Shown here: positions 36,901 through 45,266 of the stretch, one piece after another
Numbering within the stretch: the first letter of the stretch is position 1
How the letters are laid out: each line of letters begins with the position of its first letter
NCBI RefSeq assembly: GCF_000478195.2
Contig: NZ_AUZM01000043.1
Span: 1-52,913 of the forward strand
Source: Lyngbya aestuarii BL J
Lineage (GTDB): Bacteria; Cyanobacteriota; Cyanobacteriia; Cyanobacteriales; Microcoleaceae
DNA length: 52,913 nt
Direction of reading: 5' to 3'
Notes under the pieces: model-generated
The model's input: the letters and a program-made list of their open reading frames with translations, nothing else
Databases searched by the model: none
What the model was told of the DNA's origin: nothing
Made by a program: the position numbers and the translations under genes

Positions 36901-37837
36901 GAGAGCAACTATTTTGACTCGAATTAAAGGGGATGCCGGGCTGCAAAAACAACGGTTAGCTTTTGTTCCGGTTGGTAGTATTGGGGATGATGAGTTAATG
37001 CAGTTGATTTCTGATGATATTAAACAGTTTTTGCAAGAGGCAAATGTGTTTATTTGTGATAGTAGTTCTCCTTCTGAGTTGAAGGGACTGGTGATCAAAG
37101 GTCAACAGTTCATAGAAGAGTTGTTTAAAGATTTTAGATTAACAGGACGAACCCCTCAAATTGATCGGGTTTCTTATGCGAATTATCCGACCCTTGAAGC
37201 TTTAGTTAAAACGGTTTCTCATCCATCAAGTTACCTTTTACCGAATGTCAGTGATACAACCCTTCATATTCCCGATTATCTCACTTGTTTAGGGGCGTTT
37301 TGGTGGGAAGATTGGGGCGATCGCAAAATACAAGAAAAATACAGTTTCTCCGAGTCTCAAGCCAAGATTCGCCAAGCCAGAAAGCGATTAATGGGGATAC
37401 TCAATCAAATCGGGGAGTGCAAAAAAATCCCGATTAAACTGCGTAGCCCCGCTTGTGATCTCTATAAAATTTTACTGCGTGAAAATAACGCAGAGTGGCG
37501 GGAATATTCTATACTAGAAGATATTCAATCCAACAATGTTACGATTGCCTTCCCCCTAGATTATCCCCAATTTTGGCAACCGCCTGTCAGTGGCGATGGG
37601 GTTGAAAGAAAACAGGAATTAGTTGACCCGCAAACCTGGCGTAATGCTTTGGGACGGACATTAACCCCGCAAGGGTCAGTGATGCCTGTCATTGCTAAAT
37701 ACCGAGATTTTCCTTGGGCAGCGGTGGCTAGCCCTGTGTCAATTTCTCCATTAGAATTAGCGTTTAATAACTGCTATTTTATGGCATCTTCAGAGTTAAA
37801 TTTACTCAACACGATTTTATTAGAAGACCCCGAATAA
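33968..37837 (+). CDS. Large helicase-like ATPase with possible nuclease-like N-terminus
   Basis: 1289 residues. A superfamily 2 helicase-like core is visible: Walker A GNPGIGKT (452-459), Walker B VMVDEVAGDG (663-672, DEVA in place of DEAD/DEAH), a motif III-like LIIADAS (702-708), motif V-like TSSGSRGVSFP (884-894) and motif VI-like QLIYRGRGQ (917-925) with two Arg. About 200 residues inserted between motifs I and II are unusual. Residues 160-195 (SGRADFLLWLS, then DFILCFEFSFN) resemble the two central strands of a PD-(D/E)xK nuclease with Asp163 and Glu189, though the usual Lys is Ser. Start is fixed by the ATGA overlap with the previous gene. Defence or DNA processing is likely, by inference only. 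Confidence 0.75.
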   Translation: MNSNLKLEQASIWGQVFEIAVQRGVIAYLLHSKFLNEEHPQLEPWREVKISQLSKHLIQALKETKTLPVHDIYVEERIQEYLRHLLVLGYGLGWTSLRECLNHYKPSRRMKLEALWCPLTLPGQTDNRELEPKQTAEEFHHAFKISDFIDQSLVKQGKSGRADFLLWLSPTEEQLKKRQPPQDFILCFEFSFNAPLELEDFRLETAHCQEINRYTRYLDARGSFSRICAEVQGDQLQVSSKLEKHLFVFSGKDKPLYKLSQASSYTYQLVDLLKKKKRLQNSCLTRAMAITSNGVESLSAHFNSENNPQVKLMQSLGEAYEKMSKLNSPDNFNSEIKLVFNKLLKSLPPTLKKQAKTYFKQTPSFEKDLSMDFTEKVEDFFQPMQTFERQDILEAIEETKKLLDYFQTSPRSAITPYLTQSSLTLRDAHKSVIKAGLSSAQRGRLNVIALEGNPGIGKTASVVSFLKEQSDGFLFLYASPRVVINQNVTQDLAQEQGKKTGILTVTTNSLLIRSAQTYYQEKIAHQEQKQKNIDSLVVVNGVDNLQHPVSSTLFINPQQEQEINNEIATSQRYKESLNERDERVKTIRSPGVLRTLATATRHLLKENPQVQQVVLTVATQGYRNLSKGTTIETLSKLFRNPVDTRPGINERLEFAKRVPTIIVMVDEVAGDGAGALFVNEIARWLQQQFIGISENSPFRVILIIADASLSNEIVLKNFMEAGKRVPDKVLISPSRGDEAFRVTGTELKIGGKKHSALHIMSNSYPATELTIDYSIRLSIITPELNRDGKQQSIKTAIRQQSETVLLNNAWQEIKKGLENHAQQIIFFAQDKAFLRKLKGMLTEGDQRLFSKDFVQVLDQSVLPRERLRLVTEPQRDNVRVFLMTSSGSRGVSFPKADWIIASFPRFSVEASLMEIAQLIYRGRGQYTHPETGEKCSGENISRRVVLLINDFFIPSETVDKERQWLRQSSDLLTLLLMLRATILTRIKGDAGLQKQRLAFVPVGSIGDDELMQLISDDIKQFLQEANVFICDSSSPSELKGLVIKGQQFIEELFKDFRLTGRTPQIDRVSYANYPTLEALVKTVSHPSSYLLPNVSDTTLHIPDYLTCLGAFWWEDWGDRKIQEKYSFSESQAKIRQARKRLMGILNQIGECKKIPIKLRSPACDLYKILLRENNAEWREYSILEDIQSNNVTIAFPLDYPQFWQPPVSGDGVERKQELVDPQTWRNALGRTLTPQGSVMPVIAKYRDFPWAAVASPVSISPLELAFNNCYFMASSELNLLNTILLEDPE

Positions 37838-37872
37838 AGCTGATTCATTGATTACAATAAACCTCAATCCTT

Positions 37873-38181
37873 ATGTCATTAATGCAAAACTCATCACCCT
37901 CATCAACTCAGCGGGTTCGCCTTTTGATTTCGGGACGAGTCCAAGGGGTCGGCTTTCGATTTTCGACTCGTGAAGCGGCGATACAACGCAACGTTAACGG
38001 TTGGGTGAAAAATTTGCCGGATGGTCGGGTTGAAGCGGTGTTAGAAGGCTCACAACCTGATGTAGAATCAATGATTGAATGGTGTCATCAAGGACCACCT
38101 GGGGCTGTTGTTCAACAGGTGTCTGTTAATCAGGAGTCTCCCGAAGGTTTACAGGGTTTTGAGATTACCCGAAATGAATGA
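37873..38181 (+). CDS. acyP: Acylphosphatase
   Basis: 102 residues. It hydrolyses acyl phosphates such as carbamoyl or 1,3-bisphosphoglycerate phosphate. The two catalytic features are present: the Arg in GRVQGVGFR and the Asn in GWVKNLPDG. The Arg/Gly substrate loop VQGVGFR is intact. The ATG at 37873 or the one three codons on are both possible. It follows the large operon by 35 bases and might be read from it, but the functions are unrelated. Confidence 0.95.
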   Translation: MSLMQNSSPSSTQRVRLLISGRVQGVGFRFSTREAAIQRNVNGWVKNLPDGRVEAVLEGSQPDVESMIEWCHQGPPGAVVQQVSVNQESPEGLQGFEITRNE

Positions 38182-38191
38182 TAGGTGACGG

Positions 38192-38219
38192 GTAGGAATA
38201 ATTCATCAATTATCCCTAC
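38192..38219. terminator. Hairpin between acyP and aspC
   Basis: GTAGGAATAATT (38192-38203) and AATTATCCCTAC (38208-38219) form a 12-bp stem with one mismatch around CATC. It lies between two converging genes and probably ends transcription from both sides, although no long T-run follows. Confidence 0.6.
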
Positions 38220-38230
38220 GATAACTGTCT

Positions 38231-39397
38231 TTACAGATGCGATCGCACAAATTCTTCTAAGCGTTTCATTCCCGTCTCAATCGTTCCTAAATCAGTCGCA
38301 TAAGATAAGCGAATATGATCATCATTTCCAAAAGCAATTCCGGGAACACCTGCAATCTGTTTATCTTCTAATAAGGCATTACAAAAATCAACTGAAGTGA
38401 TGCCTAACTTGCCAATATTCACATACATATAAAATGCACCATCGGGTTTAATACAGCTAATTCCTGAAATATTACTGAGCATTTCATACATAACTTCTCG
38501 CCGTTTTGCAAAAGCTAATCGCATTTCTTCAACGCATTCTTGGGAATTTTCTAAAGCAGCTATAGCCCCATATTGAGCAAATGTACACACATTGGAAGTG
38601 CTATGACCTTGAATGCGAGTTAAGCTTTTAATCGCCTGGGTATCGCCCGCTAAATATCCTAATCTCCACCCCGTCATTGCGTAAGCTTTGGCAAAACCAC
38701 TACTAATAAAAGTGTATTTATAACTCTCAGGATGAGCGGCAGCAATACTCAGATGTTTAGCATCATCGTAGATTATTTTACAATAAATCTCATCGGCTAC
38801 CACATAAATTCCTGCTTCTACAATAACTTTTGCTAAGGCTCGAATTTCATCGGGAGAATACACCATTCCCGTCGGATTAGAAGGAGAATTCAGGATAAAT
38901 AGTTTCGTTTTTGAGGTAATTGACTGACGCAAAAGTTCGGGGGTAATTTTGTATCCCGTATCCCCATACGTCGGAACAATGACAGGATTTCCTTCTGCGA
39001 GTTTCACCATTTCAGGATAGCTCACCCAATACGGCGCCGGAATAATCACCTCATCTCCGGCTTCTATCGTCGCCATCATCAGGTTGTACAGCGACTGTTT
39101 ACCGCCATTGGTGACAATGATGTTCTCGGCTTGATAGGATAGGCTTGTCTGTTGGCTGAGGGATTTTGCGATTAACTGTCTTAGCTTCTGTTCCCCGGCT
39201 GCTGGCCCATAACGGGTTTTGCCCTCGTCTAACGCCTCCTTAGCCGCAGCGACAATGTGTTTAGGTGTGTCGAAGTCAGGTTCTCCCACACTAAAATTGA
39301 GGACATCTATTCCCTCAGCCTTCATCGCTTTAGCTTTGGCTGAGATTGCTAACGTCAGGGACGGTGTAACCTGCTCGACTCGTGCTGCCAGCTTCAT
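38231..39397 (-). CDS. aspC: Aspartate aminotransferase, class I/II
   Basis: 388 residues, pyridoxal-phosphate enzyme of fold type I that transfers the amino group of aspartate to 2-oxoglutarate. Residues: Lys237 ([13 protein letters not shown]) forms the Schiff base, Asp202 and Tyr205 (ADEIYCK) and Asn174 (SPSNPTG) bind the cofactor, Arg245 helps anchor its phosphate. It belongs to the Ib subgroup typical of cyanobacteria and Thermus, which may also take prephenate. Length normal. The gene is alone. Confidence 0.92.
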   Translation of the reverse strand: MKLAARVEQVTPSLTLAISAKAKAMKAEGIDVLNFSVGEPDFDTPKHIVAAAKEALDEGKTRYGPAAGEQKLRQLIAKSLSQQTSLSYQAENIIVTNGGKQSLYNLMMATIEAGDEVIIPAPYWVSYPEMVKLAEGNPVIVPTYGDTGYKITPELLRQSITSKTKLFILNSPSNPTGMVYSPDEIRALAKVIVEAGIYVVADEIYCKIIYDDAKHLSIAAAHPESYKYTFISSGFAKAYAMTGWRLGYLAGDTQAIKSLTRIQGHSTSNVCTFAQYGAIAALENSQECVEEMRLAFAKRREVMYEMLSNISGISCIKPDGAFYMYVNIGKLGITSVDFCNALLEDKQIAGVPGIAFGNDDHIRLSYATDLGTIETGMKRLEEFVRSHL

Positions 39398-39950
39398 CCT
39401 TTGTGAACCTTGATTTGAGCTTTTAAAGTTTAAATTTTAAGCGGGGTTTGGCTGAGTTGCAACCTAATTATCAAATATTGTTGACATTTTTTTACTACAA
39501 AATAACTTTTTTGTCAAGTTTTTTTAGTCTAAATTTTATCGAAATCGACCTTGACTGTGGAAAACCATAAGTTTTTAGAACCTTTAAAAAAATCAGAGAA
39601 TCTGATCAAATTTGTTTCCAGTCCGTAAATTTTCTTTTCATAAGAATAAAAAATAGTTCATTTTCTATTTCTTTTTTTCCAAGAAATCCATCTCAAATCA
39701 TTTCAACCCATGTTTTTCGGTCTAGACAAAAATAGGATCAAATCCTCAAAACGGTATAGAGTTCAGACCCCATCAATCTCAAAGAGATCTCCGGTGATCA
39801 TCCAGGCTAAAATCAACATCTGCGACCCGACCGTTCACCGACTCAGATGGCAACAACAAGTTCTAACATAAACTGCAATATTTCATCTATAATAGAGCAA
39901 CAAACATAGGTGTTTTGTTTGTTTTTTTACTGTAGCTTCAGAGTTACTAA
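39398..39950. other. Divergent intergenic region between aspC and pepN
   Basis: About 550 bases without an open frame of note. It must hold the promoters of both flanking genes. A TATAAT stands at 39888-39893, 58 bases before the ATG of the aminopeptidase gene, with no good -35 box. A T-rich and A-rich stretch lies at 39475-39680. No repeat or RNA gene recognised. Confidence 0.45.
39888..39893 (+). promoter_or_regulatory. Possible -10 box of the aminopeptidase gene
   Basis: TATAAT followed about eight bases later by a plausible start region; the spacing to the ATG at 39951 is 57 bases. No consensus -35 hexamer at 16-18 bases upstream. Confidence 0.35.
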
Positions 39951-42587
39951 ATGTTGCACTCTTATTTTGATACCGAGACCGACAGCCAAAAATCCTTTGA
40001 GCTACCTGGCGCTCGTCCACACTACAACCCTGACCGCCCTGGACAAGTTGAACACATTTTTCTTGACCTGGTGTTAGATATTCCCAACAAATCCTTTCAC
40101 GGGGATTGTACCATTACCTTAAAACCCGTGCAAAGTGGAATTGAAACACTGAGGCTTGATGCGGTTGACTTAGAAATTGAGGCGGTGAAACTTGATCAAG
40201 TTGATCAATCCTTCGACTATGATGGTGAACAACTTGAAATTTATCTCAATCAGCCGACAGAAGCGGACAAACCCATCAAGATTGCCATCACCTACCGTGT
40301 TGATGAACCTCAGCGTGGACTCTATTTTATCACTCCCAACGCCCATTATCCCCAGAAACCCACTCAAGTTTGGACGCAAGGCGAAGACGAAGACTCCCGT
40401 TTTTGGTTTCCTTGCTTCGACTATCCCGGACAACTCGCTACATCAGAAATTCGGGTGCAAGTAACTCCGCCTTTTATCGCTATTTCTAACGGCGAACTTC
40501 TCAGCCGTGAAACTCAGGGTGAAAAGATCATCTATCATTGGTTACAAAAACAAGTTCATCCCACTTATTTAATGACATTAGCGGTGGGTGATTTTGCGGA
40601 AATTCAAGATCATTGGAAGAATATTCCTGTTATTTATTACGTTGAAAAAAACCGGGAAGCAGATGCTCGTCGTAGCATGGGAAAAACACCTCAAATGATT
40701 GAGTTTTTCTCTCAAGCTTTTGGCTATGCCTATCCCTATCCGAAATATGCTCAAGTTTGTGTCGATGATTTCATCTTTGGGGGGATGGAAAATACCTCAA
40801 CAACCTTGCTAACAGATCGCTGTTTACTCGATGAAAAAGCAGCAATTGATAACCGCAATACAGAAAGTTTAGTCGCTCACGAACTCGCTCATCAATGGTT
40901 TGGTGATTTAGTCGTGATTGAACATTGGTCTCATGCTTGGATCAAGGAAGGAATGGCGACTTATTCAGAAGTTTTGTGGACAGAACAAGAATATGGAAAA
41001 GAGGAAGCCGCCTATTATCGACTGAATGAAACCCGGAGTTACTTATCAGAAGATCGTTCTCGGTATCGTCGCCCCATTGTCACTCATATTTATCGAGAAG
41101 CCATTGAACTTTATGATCGTCATCTGTACGAAAAAGGGGCTTGTGTTTATCACATGATTCGCACAGAACTCGGCGATGAATTGTTCACAAAAGCGATTCA
41201 TACTTTCGTTCAAAACAATGCTCACAAAACAGTAGAAACTGTTGATTTATTGCGGGCAATTCTCCAATCAACTGGACGGAATTTGCTGTTTTTATTTGAT
41301 CAATATGTATATCGGGGTGGTCATCCAGATTATAAAGTCTCTTATAGTTGGGATGGTGAAAATAAACTGGCTAAAATTACCGTTAAGCAAAAGCAAGCTA
41401 AAAACAGTGAAAAAGCCAGTGAACGCAATTTATTTGACTTAAAAATTCCGATAGCATTCGGCTATTTATCTAAGTCTCCAGATCAACCTGCACCGCAGTT
41501 TCAGATCTTTACGGTTCGTATCCATGAAGCCGAACAAAGCTTCTATTTTCCCCTCGCTGAAAAACCAAAATTGATCAGTTTTGATGCGGGAAATAATACC
41601 CTCAAAACGGTGAGTTTAGAATATCCAGTGGCTGAACTCAAAGCCCAATTACAATATGATCCTGATCCGATTTCTCGTATTTTTGCGGCGGAATCATTAG
41701 CGAGAAAAGGGGGATTAGAAGTTGTGAAAACCCTCTCCAAAGCCATCAAAGACGAACCGTTTTGGGGGGTACGGGTTGAAGTCGCCAAGCAACTCAATAA
41801 AATTAAATTGGATCAAGCCTTTGCAGGATTAATTGGGGGCTTAGAAGATTCTGAACCGAGAGTGCGTCGGGCGGTTGTTAACAGTTTAGCTAAAATCAAA
41901 ACACCCGACAGTTATCAAGCGGTAAAATCCATTGTTGAAAACGGAGACGCCAGTTACTACGTTGAGGCGTCAGCGATTACCGCTATTGGTGAAATGGTTG
42001 CTGGAAATCCTGATGAAACACTCACCGAAGAAGGGGGAATAAAACTGTTAGAATCGGTATTGCAAGAACGAGAAGGGTGGAATGAGGTATTACGTTCAGC
42101 AGCGATTTCTGGTTTAAGTCGGATGAAAACCTCAGAACCTGCTCTGAATTTAATCTTAAAATATACTGATCCTACGGTTCATCAAGCCTTACGTTTGGCC
42201 GCAATTCGAGCGTTAGGAACGATTTCATCTGGTCAAAATAACATTAACCTTGAACGCATTTTACAGCGATTGGAAGAACTCTCAAAAGAAGATTTTTTCC
42301 TGACTCAAGTTGCGGTTGTTGTCGCCTTACAACAGATGGAAACGCCAAAAGCCATTGCTGTTTTAAATGATTTAGCCGATCAAACCCTGGATGGACGAGT
42401 TCGCCGGAAAGCTGAAGAAGCGGTTCAAAAGGTGCAGAAAAATGTCGGTTCTGATCGAGCGCTCAAACAACTGCGACAAGAACTTGATAAAGTGAAAAAA
42501 GACAACCAAGAATTGAGAAGTCGCTTAGAAAGTCTAGAAGCCAAAACTCAGGCGAATTCCAAAGCGAAATCGAATGGCAAAAATTAG
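39951..42587 (+). CDS. pepN: M1-family aminopeptidase with HEAT-repeat C-terminus
   Basis: 878 residues. Zinc aminopeptidase removing N-terminal residues from peptides. Motifs: GGMEN exopeptidase motif (277-281), zinc site HELAH (310-314) with third ligand Glu333 (WIKEGMATY), and a later catalytic Tyr region (DRHLYEKGACVYHMIR). Residues 1-190 are the N-terminal beta domain. From about 565 the protein continues with HEAT repeats (DSEPRVRRAVVNSLAKIKTPD and neighbours) and ends in a short coiled coil with a Lys/Asn-rich tail, an architecture seen in cyanobacterial homologues. The symbol is used loosely for M1 peptidases. Confidence 0.88.
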   Translation: MLHSYFDTETDSQKSFELPGARPHYNPDRPGQVEHIFLDLVLDIPNKSFHGDCTITLKPVQSGIETLRLDAVDLEIEAVKLDQVDQSFDYDGEQLEIYLNQPTEADKPIKIAITYRVDEPQRGLYFITPNAHYPQKPTQVWTQGEDEDSRFWFPCFDYPGQLATSEIRVQVTPPFIAISNGELLSRETQGEKIIYHWLQKQVHPTYLMTLAVGDFAEIQDHWKNIPVIYYVEKNREADARRSMGKTPQMIEFFSQAFGYAYPYPKYAQVCVDDFIFGGMENTSTTLLTDRCLLDEKAAIDNRNTESLVAHELAHQWFGDLVVIEHWSHAWIKEGMATYSEVLWTEQEYGKEEAAYYRLNETRSYLSEDRSRYRRPIVTHIYREAIELYDRHLYEKGACVYHMIRTELGDELFTKAIHTFVQNNAHKTVETVDLLRAILQSTGRNLLFLFDQYVYRGGHPDYKVSYSWDGENKLAKITVKQKQAKNSEKASERNLFDLKIPIAFGYLSKSPDQPAPQFQIFTVRIHEAEQSFYFPLAEKPKLISFDAGNNTLKTVSLEYPVAELKAQLQYDPDPISRIFAAESLARKGGLEVVKTLSKAIKDEPFWGVRVEVAKQLNKIKLDQAFAGLIGGLEDSEPRVRRAVVNSLAKIKTPDSYQAVKSIVENGDASYYVEASAITAIGEMVAGNPDETLTEEGGIKLLESVLQEREGWNEVLRSAAISGLSRMKTSEPALNLILKYTDPTVHQALRLAAIRALGTISSGQNNINLERILQRLEELSKEDFFLTQVAVVVALQQMETPKAIAVLNDLADQTLDGRVRRKAEEAVQKVQKNVGSDRALKQLRQELDKVKKDNQELRSRLESLEAKTQANSKAKSNGKN

Positions 42588-42610
42588 CTTACAATTCCTC
42601 TAAACTGTAG

Positions 42611-42640
42611 GATGGGTTGGCATTGCGTCACCCATCTTTT
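42611..42640. terminator. GATGGGT hairpin terminator after the aminopeptidase gene
   Basis: GATGGGT (42611-42617) pairs with ACCCATC (42630-42636), followed by TTTT. It separates two converging genes. The stem resembles the hairpin at 26704. Confidence 0.7.
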
Positions 42641-42658
42641 ACCGTTTACAGTTTACAG

Positions 42659-43144
42659 TTAAATGCTTTGCCATTCTAAAATAACAGCAGGAGGAACTTT
42701 AACTATTCGCTCTTTTTCTAACGGTAATTCCAATTCAATTAAATGATTGCTTGACAGTTGAGATAAAATTGGTTTCAAATTATATTGACCCACATTTGGA
42801 GCCGGAGATTTTTCGGTAAATACATCATCCGCCTGTAAAATCTTGTCAGCATCCTTAATTTTCAAAGGTTTGACATGAGCAAATTTGACCTCACCTGGAA
42901 ACCCAACTAAACGCAAATTAATCTCACGCAATTCCCCAGATTTTACTCGTTTAAACAGGATAACTTGCCAGGAGTTTCCCGTATTATCCCGTAAAGTATG
43001 GCGAGATTGATAAAGAACTTGTTCCGGGGTTTCTTGTTGTTGTCTGATTACAGCTTCAGCAGATTGAGAGTAACTCAAGTTAAGCGTTAATAACAAGATC
43101 AAGATTAAAAAGCCTGAGAAAATTAGCTGTTGTTTTCTTCCCAT
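42659..43144 (-). CDS. DUF3122-family exported protein
   Basis: 161 residues. A signal peptide or membrane anchor is at 7-30 (LIFSGFLILILLLTLNLSYS), with a possible cut after AEA. The mature part matches the cyanobacterial DUF3122 pattern: AVIRQQQETPEQVLYQSRHTL, GNSWQVILFKRVKSG and LRLVGFPGEV. Function unknown; the thylakoid lumen or periplasm is the expected location. The ArsR-type gene lies 151 bases upstream on the same strand. Confidence 0.82.
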   Translation of the reverse strand: MGRKQQLIFSGFLILILLLTLNLSYSQSAEAVIRQQQETPEQVLYQSRHTLRDNTGNSWQVILFKRVKSGELREINLRLVGFPGEVKFAHVKPLKIKDADKILQADDVFTEKSPAPNVGQYNLKPILSQLSSNHLIELELPLEKERIVKVPPAVILEWQSI

Positions 43145-43295
43145 AGGAACTGACCTGCAAAATATATCATTATCTTACTATATGGTAATATAAAAACATA
43201 AAGATTGTGGTTTTGTGGGTGCGGGGTTAATGTTTGCGGGAATTACAACCAACAGATACAATCGTCATTTCATCAACTCGGATGATGGCGCACGG

Positions 43296-43643
43296 CTAGC
43301 TAGAATGTAGGATTTTGAGTTGTTGAATTTCTTCAGCTTGCTGTTGAATACGATCACTTAAGCGATCGCAAACCAGTTCGCACAGTTCAAAAATGAGGGG
43401 ATCATTAATTTCATAGTAAACGCTAACCCCAACGGGTTGACGCGACAAAATCCCCGCTTGAGTCAGAATTTTCAGATGTTTTGAAAGGTTAGCTTGTCCT
43501 AAACCCGTGGCTTCGGAAATCTCGGTAACATTCATCGCTCTGGATCTCAAACAGTTTAAGATTTGCAGGCGACTCACTTCAGAAAGCAGTTTAAAATATT
43601 CAGCGACGGGTATCAGAGCGGAGGAAGAAGCAGTATTCTGCAC
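43296..43643 (-). CDS. ArsR-family transcriptional regulator
   Basis: 115 residues, winged helix-turn-helix of the ArsR/SmtB family: helix-turn-helix at about 39-60 (VTEISEATGLGQANLSKHLKIL), wing at 66-80, C-terminal dimer helix. The metal-binding ELCVCDL motif of ArsR is not present; instead Cys31 and Cys88/Cys92 are spaced so that a thiol pair sensing sulfide or redox state (as in SqrR/BigR-like proteins) is possible. That is inference. It is upstream of the DUF3122 gene on the same strand. Confidence 0.88.
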   Translation of the reverse strand: MQNTASSSALIPVAEYFKLLSEVSRLQILNCLRSRAMNVTEISEATGLGQANLSKHLKILTQAGILSRQPVGVSVYYEINDPLIFELCELVCDRLSDRIQQQAEEIQQLKILHSS

Positions 43644-43806
43644 TGGGGAAAACTGTATTTTGAAATTTGACTATCTTCATACTATGTTACACCTTTTCGG
43701 TTTCACAAAAAAATAGCTGTTCCTTTTTTTCAGTACAGCTATCCCAACCCAGTCTATATGTCAAAAGTAAATCTCTTTTAATGAGTATTTATCAGTGAAA
43801 TGTTAT

Positions 43807-44010
43807 TTAACTCTCAGATTCTTCTGAATCATCGTCTTCGTCTGCTTCTAAGTTATCGGGATCAACATAGTAGCAAACCGCATCATCTAAACAAATCAGC
43901 GCCCAGCCTGAATCATCAATACTCTTGAGCTGGTAAGCGGCTTGCTGTACAAAAAAACCTTTATGGTTACGGGTTTCTGCTTTAACGTGGACTTGATTAT
44001 CGATAGTCAT
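43807..44010 (-). CDS. Small conserved acidic protein
   Basis: 67 residues from the ATG at 44010, supported by AAGGAG eleven bases upstream; a TTG nine codons earlier is less likely. It reads VHVKAETRNHKGFFVQQAAYQLKSIDDSGWALICLDD and ends in an acidic tail DEDDDSEESES. A short beta-rich fold with an acidic tail, family not recognised. It stands alone between AT-rich regions. Confidence 0.6.
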   Translation of the reverse strand: MTIDNQVHVKAETRNHKGFFVQQAAYQLKSIDDSGWALICLDDAVCYYVDPDNLEADEDDDSEESES

Positions 44011-44295
44011 AGCTTTCACAACTCCTTGCTTTATCAAAAATTACTGTCAACCGTGAATCAAGATTGTTAATGTCTGAAGTTCCCAAATCTTATCATTGGT
44101 GGGCTGATTTTTGGATAAATTTATGTTATTAATTGTTACAAAACCTAAACAACTCGACATTATCCTTAAACTCTCAATCATCTTTCAACCCTAGTCCAGT
44201 CAAGCTTAGAACCCCGATCTATTGACATCAATCTCATCCTAAAATTCAGGGTCCTCCTTAACTCCACCAAAGGTAAATATACTTACTTGAAAAGT

Positions 44296-44715
44296 TTAAA
44301 CTTCTAGTAACCATTTTTGAACACGAACCAGGCTTTTCCACTCGGGTTTTCGAGTCAAACCGTCATCAAAATTTTTCTTGACTTCATCGAGCCATTCTGA
44401 GTCCGCCATAATCATTTGTTGGGCGACTTCAATATGAGGACGAACCCCTTTTTTCTCGAGATCAAGCATCGCCACCGCTAAGTTAATCCGAGCTTGAGGA
44501 TCATGGGAGTTGAGTTTAACGGCTGATTTTGCCGCTTTATAGGCCGATGAGGGTTTATTAGTGAGTAAATATAACCAAGCCAGACTGGTCAAAGCATTAC
44601 TATTTTTGGGAGCGCGATCACAAACTTCCTGAAAGATCGGAATAATAGTTTGAGGATCTTCTCCAGCTTGATAACGGTCAAAACCTTCTTGAAAGAGTTC
44701 TTCAGGAGTTTTCAT
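44296..44715 (-). CDS. Tetratricopeptide-repeat protein
   Basis: 139 residues from the ATG at 44715; the frame is open 40 codons further but that stretch is Cys- and Leu-rich and unlike a normal N-terminus. TPR units: PEELFQEGFDRYQAGEDPQTIIPIFQEVC, SNALTSLAWLYLLTNKPSSAYKAAKSAV, and QARINLAVAMLDLEKKGV. A protein-binding scaffold. It follows the SufA/IscA gene on the same strand after 194 bases. Partner unknown. Confidence 0.8.
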   Translation of the reverse strand: MKTPEELFQEGFDRYQAGEDPQTIIPIFQEVCDRAPKNSNALTSLAWLYLLTNKPSSAYKAAKSAVKLNSHDPQARINLAVAMLDLEKKGVRPHIEVAQQMIMADSEWLDEVKKNFDDGLTRKPEWKSLVRVQKWLLEV

Positions 44716-44909
44716 AAGATCAAACGGACAACAATCTTGCACACAATAATCATTAATCAGTTCAGCCAAGTTAGAGAACGATAGGCAAAAGGCAAGCATC
44801 AGGCTGATGTGATCTTGCCAACTCCCTATCGTCACTCAAACTGTGCAGTTCTTAGAAGTTGCAAACAAAAGTTTACAATTGGGCAGGTTTGGGGAATTTT
44901 CCAACGGTT

Positions 44910-45266
44910 CTAAGTTGCAAAGGATTTTCCACAGCCACAAGTTTGAGCAGCATTAGGATTAGTAAATTGGAATCCTCCACCAATTAAAGCCTCGCTATAG
45001 TCAAGCACTAAACCATAGATGTAGAGAATGCTCTTGCGATCGCAAACGACTTTGAACCCTTCATAATCAAAGATATCATCATCATCTCGAATAGTGCTAA
45101 CATCACAGAAGTCCATCACATAAGACATTCCAGAACATCCTCCTTGACGGACACCGACGCGCAAGCAAAGATCTTTATCTTGCTTTTCTCGGAGCATGAG
45201 AACTTGCTTGACCGCAGTATCGGTCATCTGAATTCCTTGAGTTTGAGACTGAGTGGCTTGTGTCAT
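44910..45266 (-). CDS. sufA: Iron-sulfur cluster assembly protein, SufA/IscA type
   Basis: 118 residues of the HesB/IscA A-type carrier family that receives and passes on iron-sulfur clusters. The three conserved cysteines are present: Cys44 (GGCSGM), Cys110 and Cys112 (TCGCGKSF). The N-terminus starts with a Thr/Gln-rich stretch that may be disordered; an ATG at codon 14 is an alternative start. It is first in a possible unit with the TPR gene. Confidence 0.93.
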   Translation of the reverse strand: MTQATQSQTQGIQMTDTAVKQVLMLREKQDKDLCLRVGVRQGGCSGMSYVMDFCDVSTIRDDDDIFDYEGFKVVCDRKSILYIYGLVLDYSEALIGGGFQFTNPNAAQTCGCGKSFAT

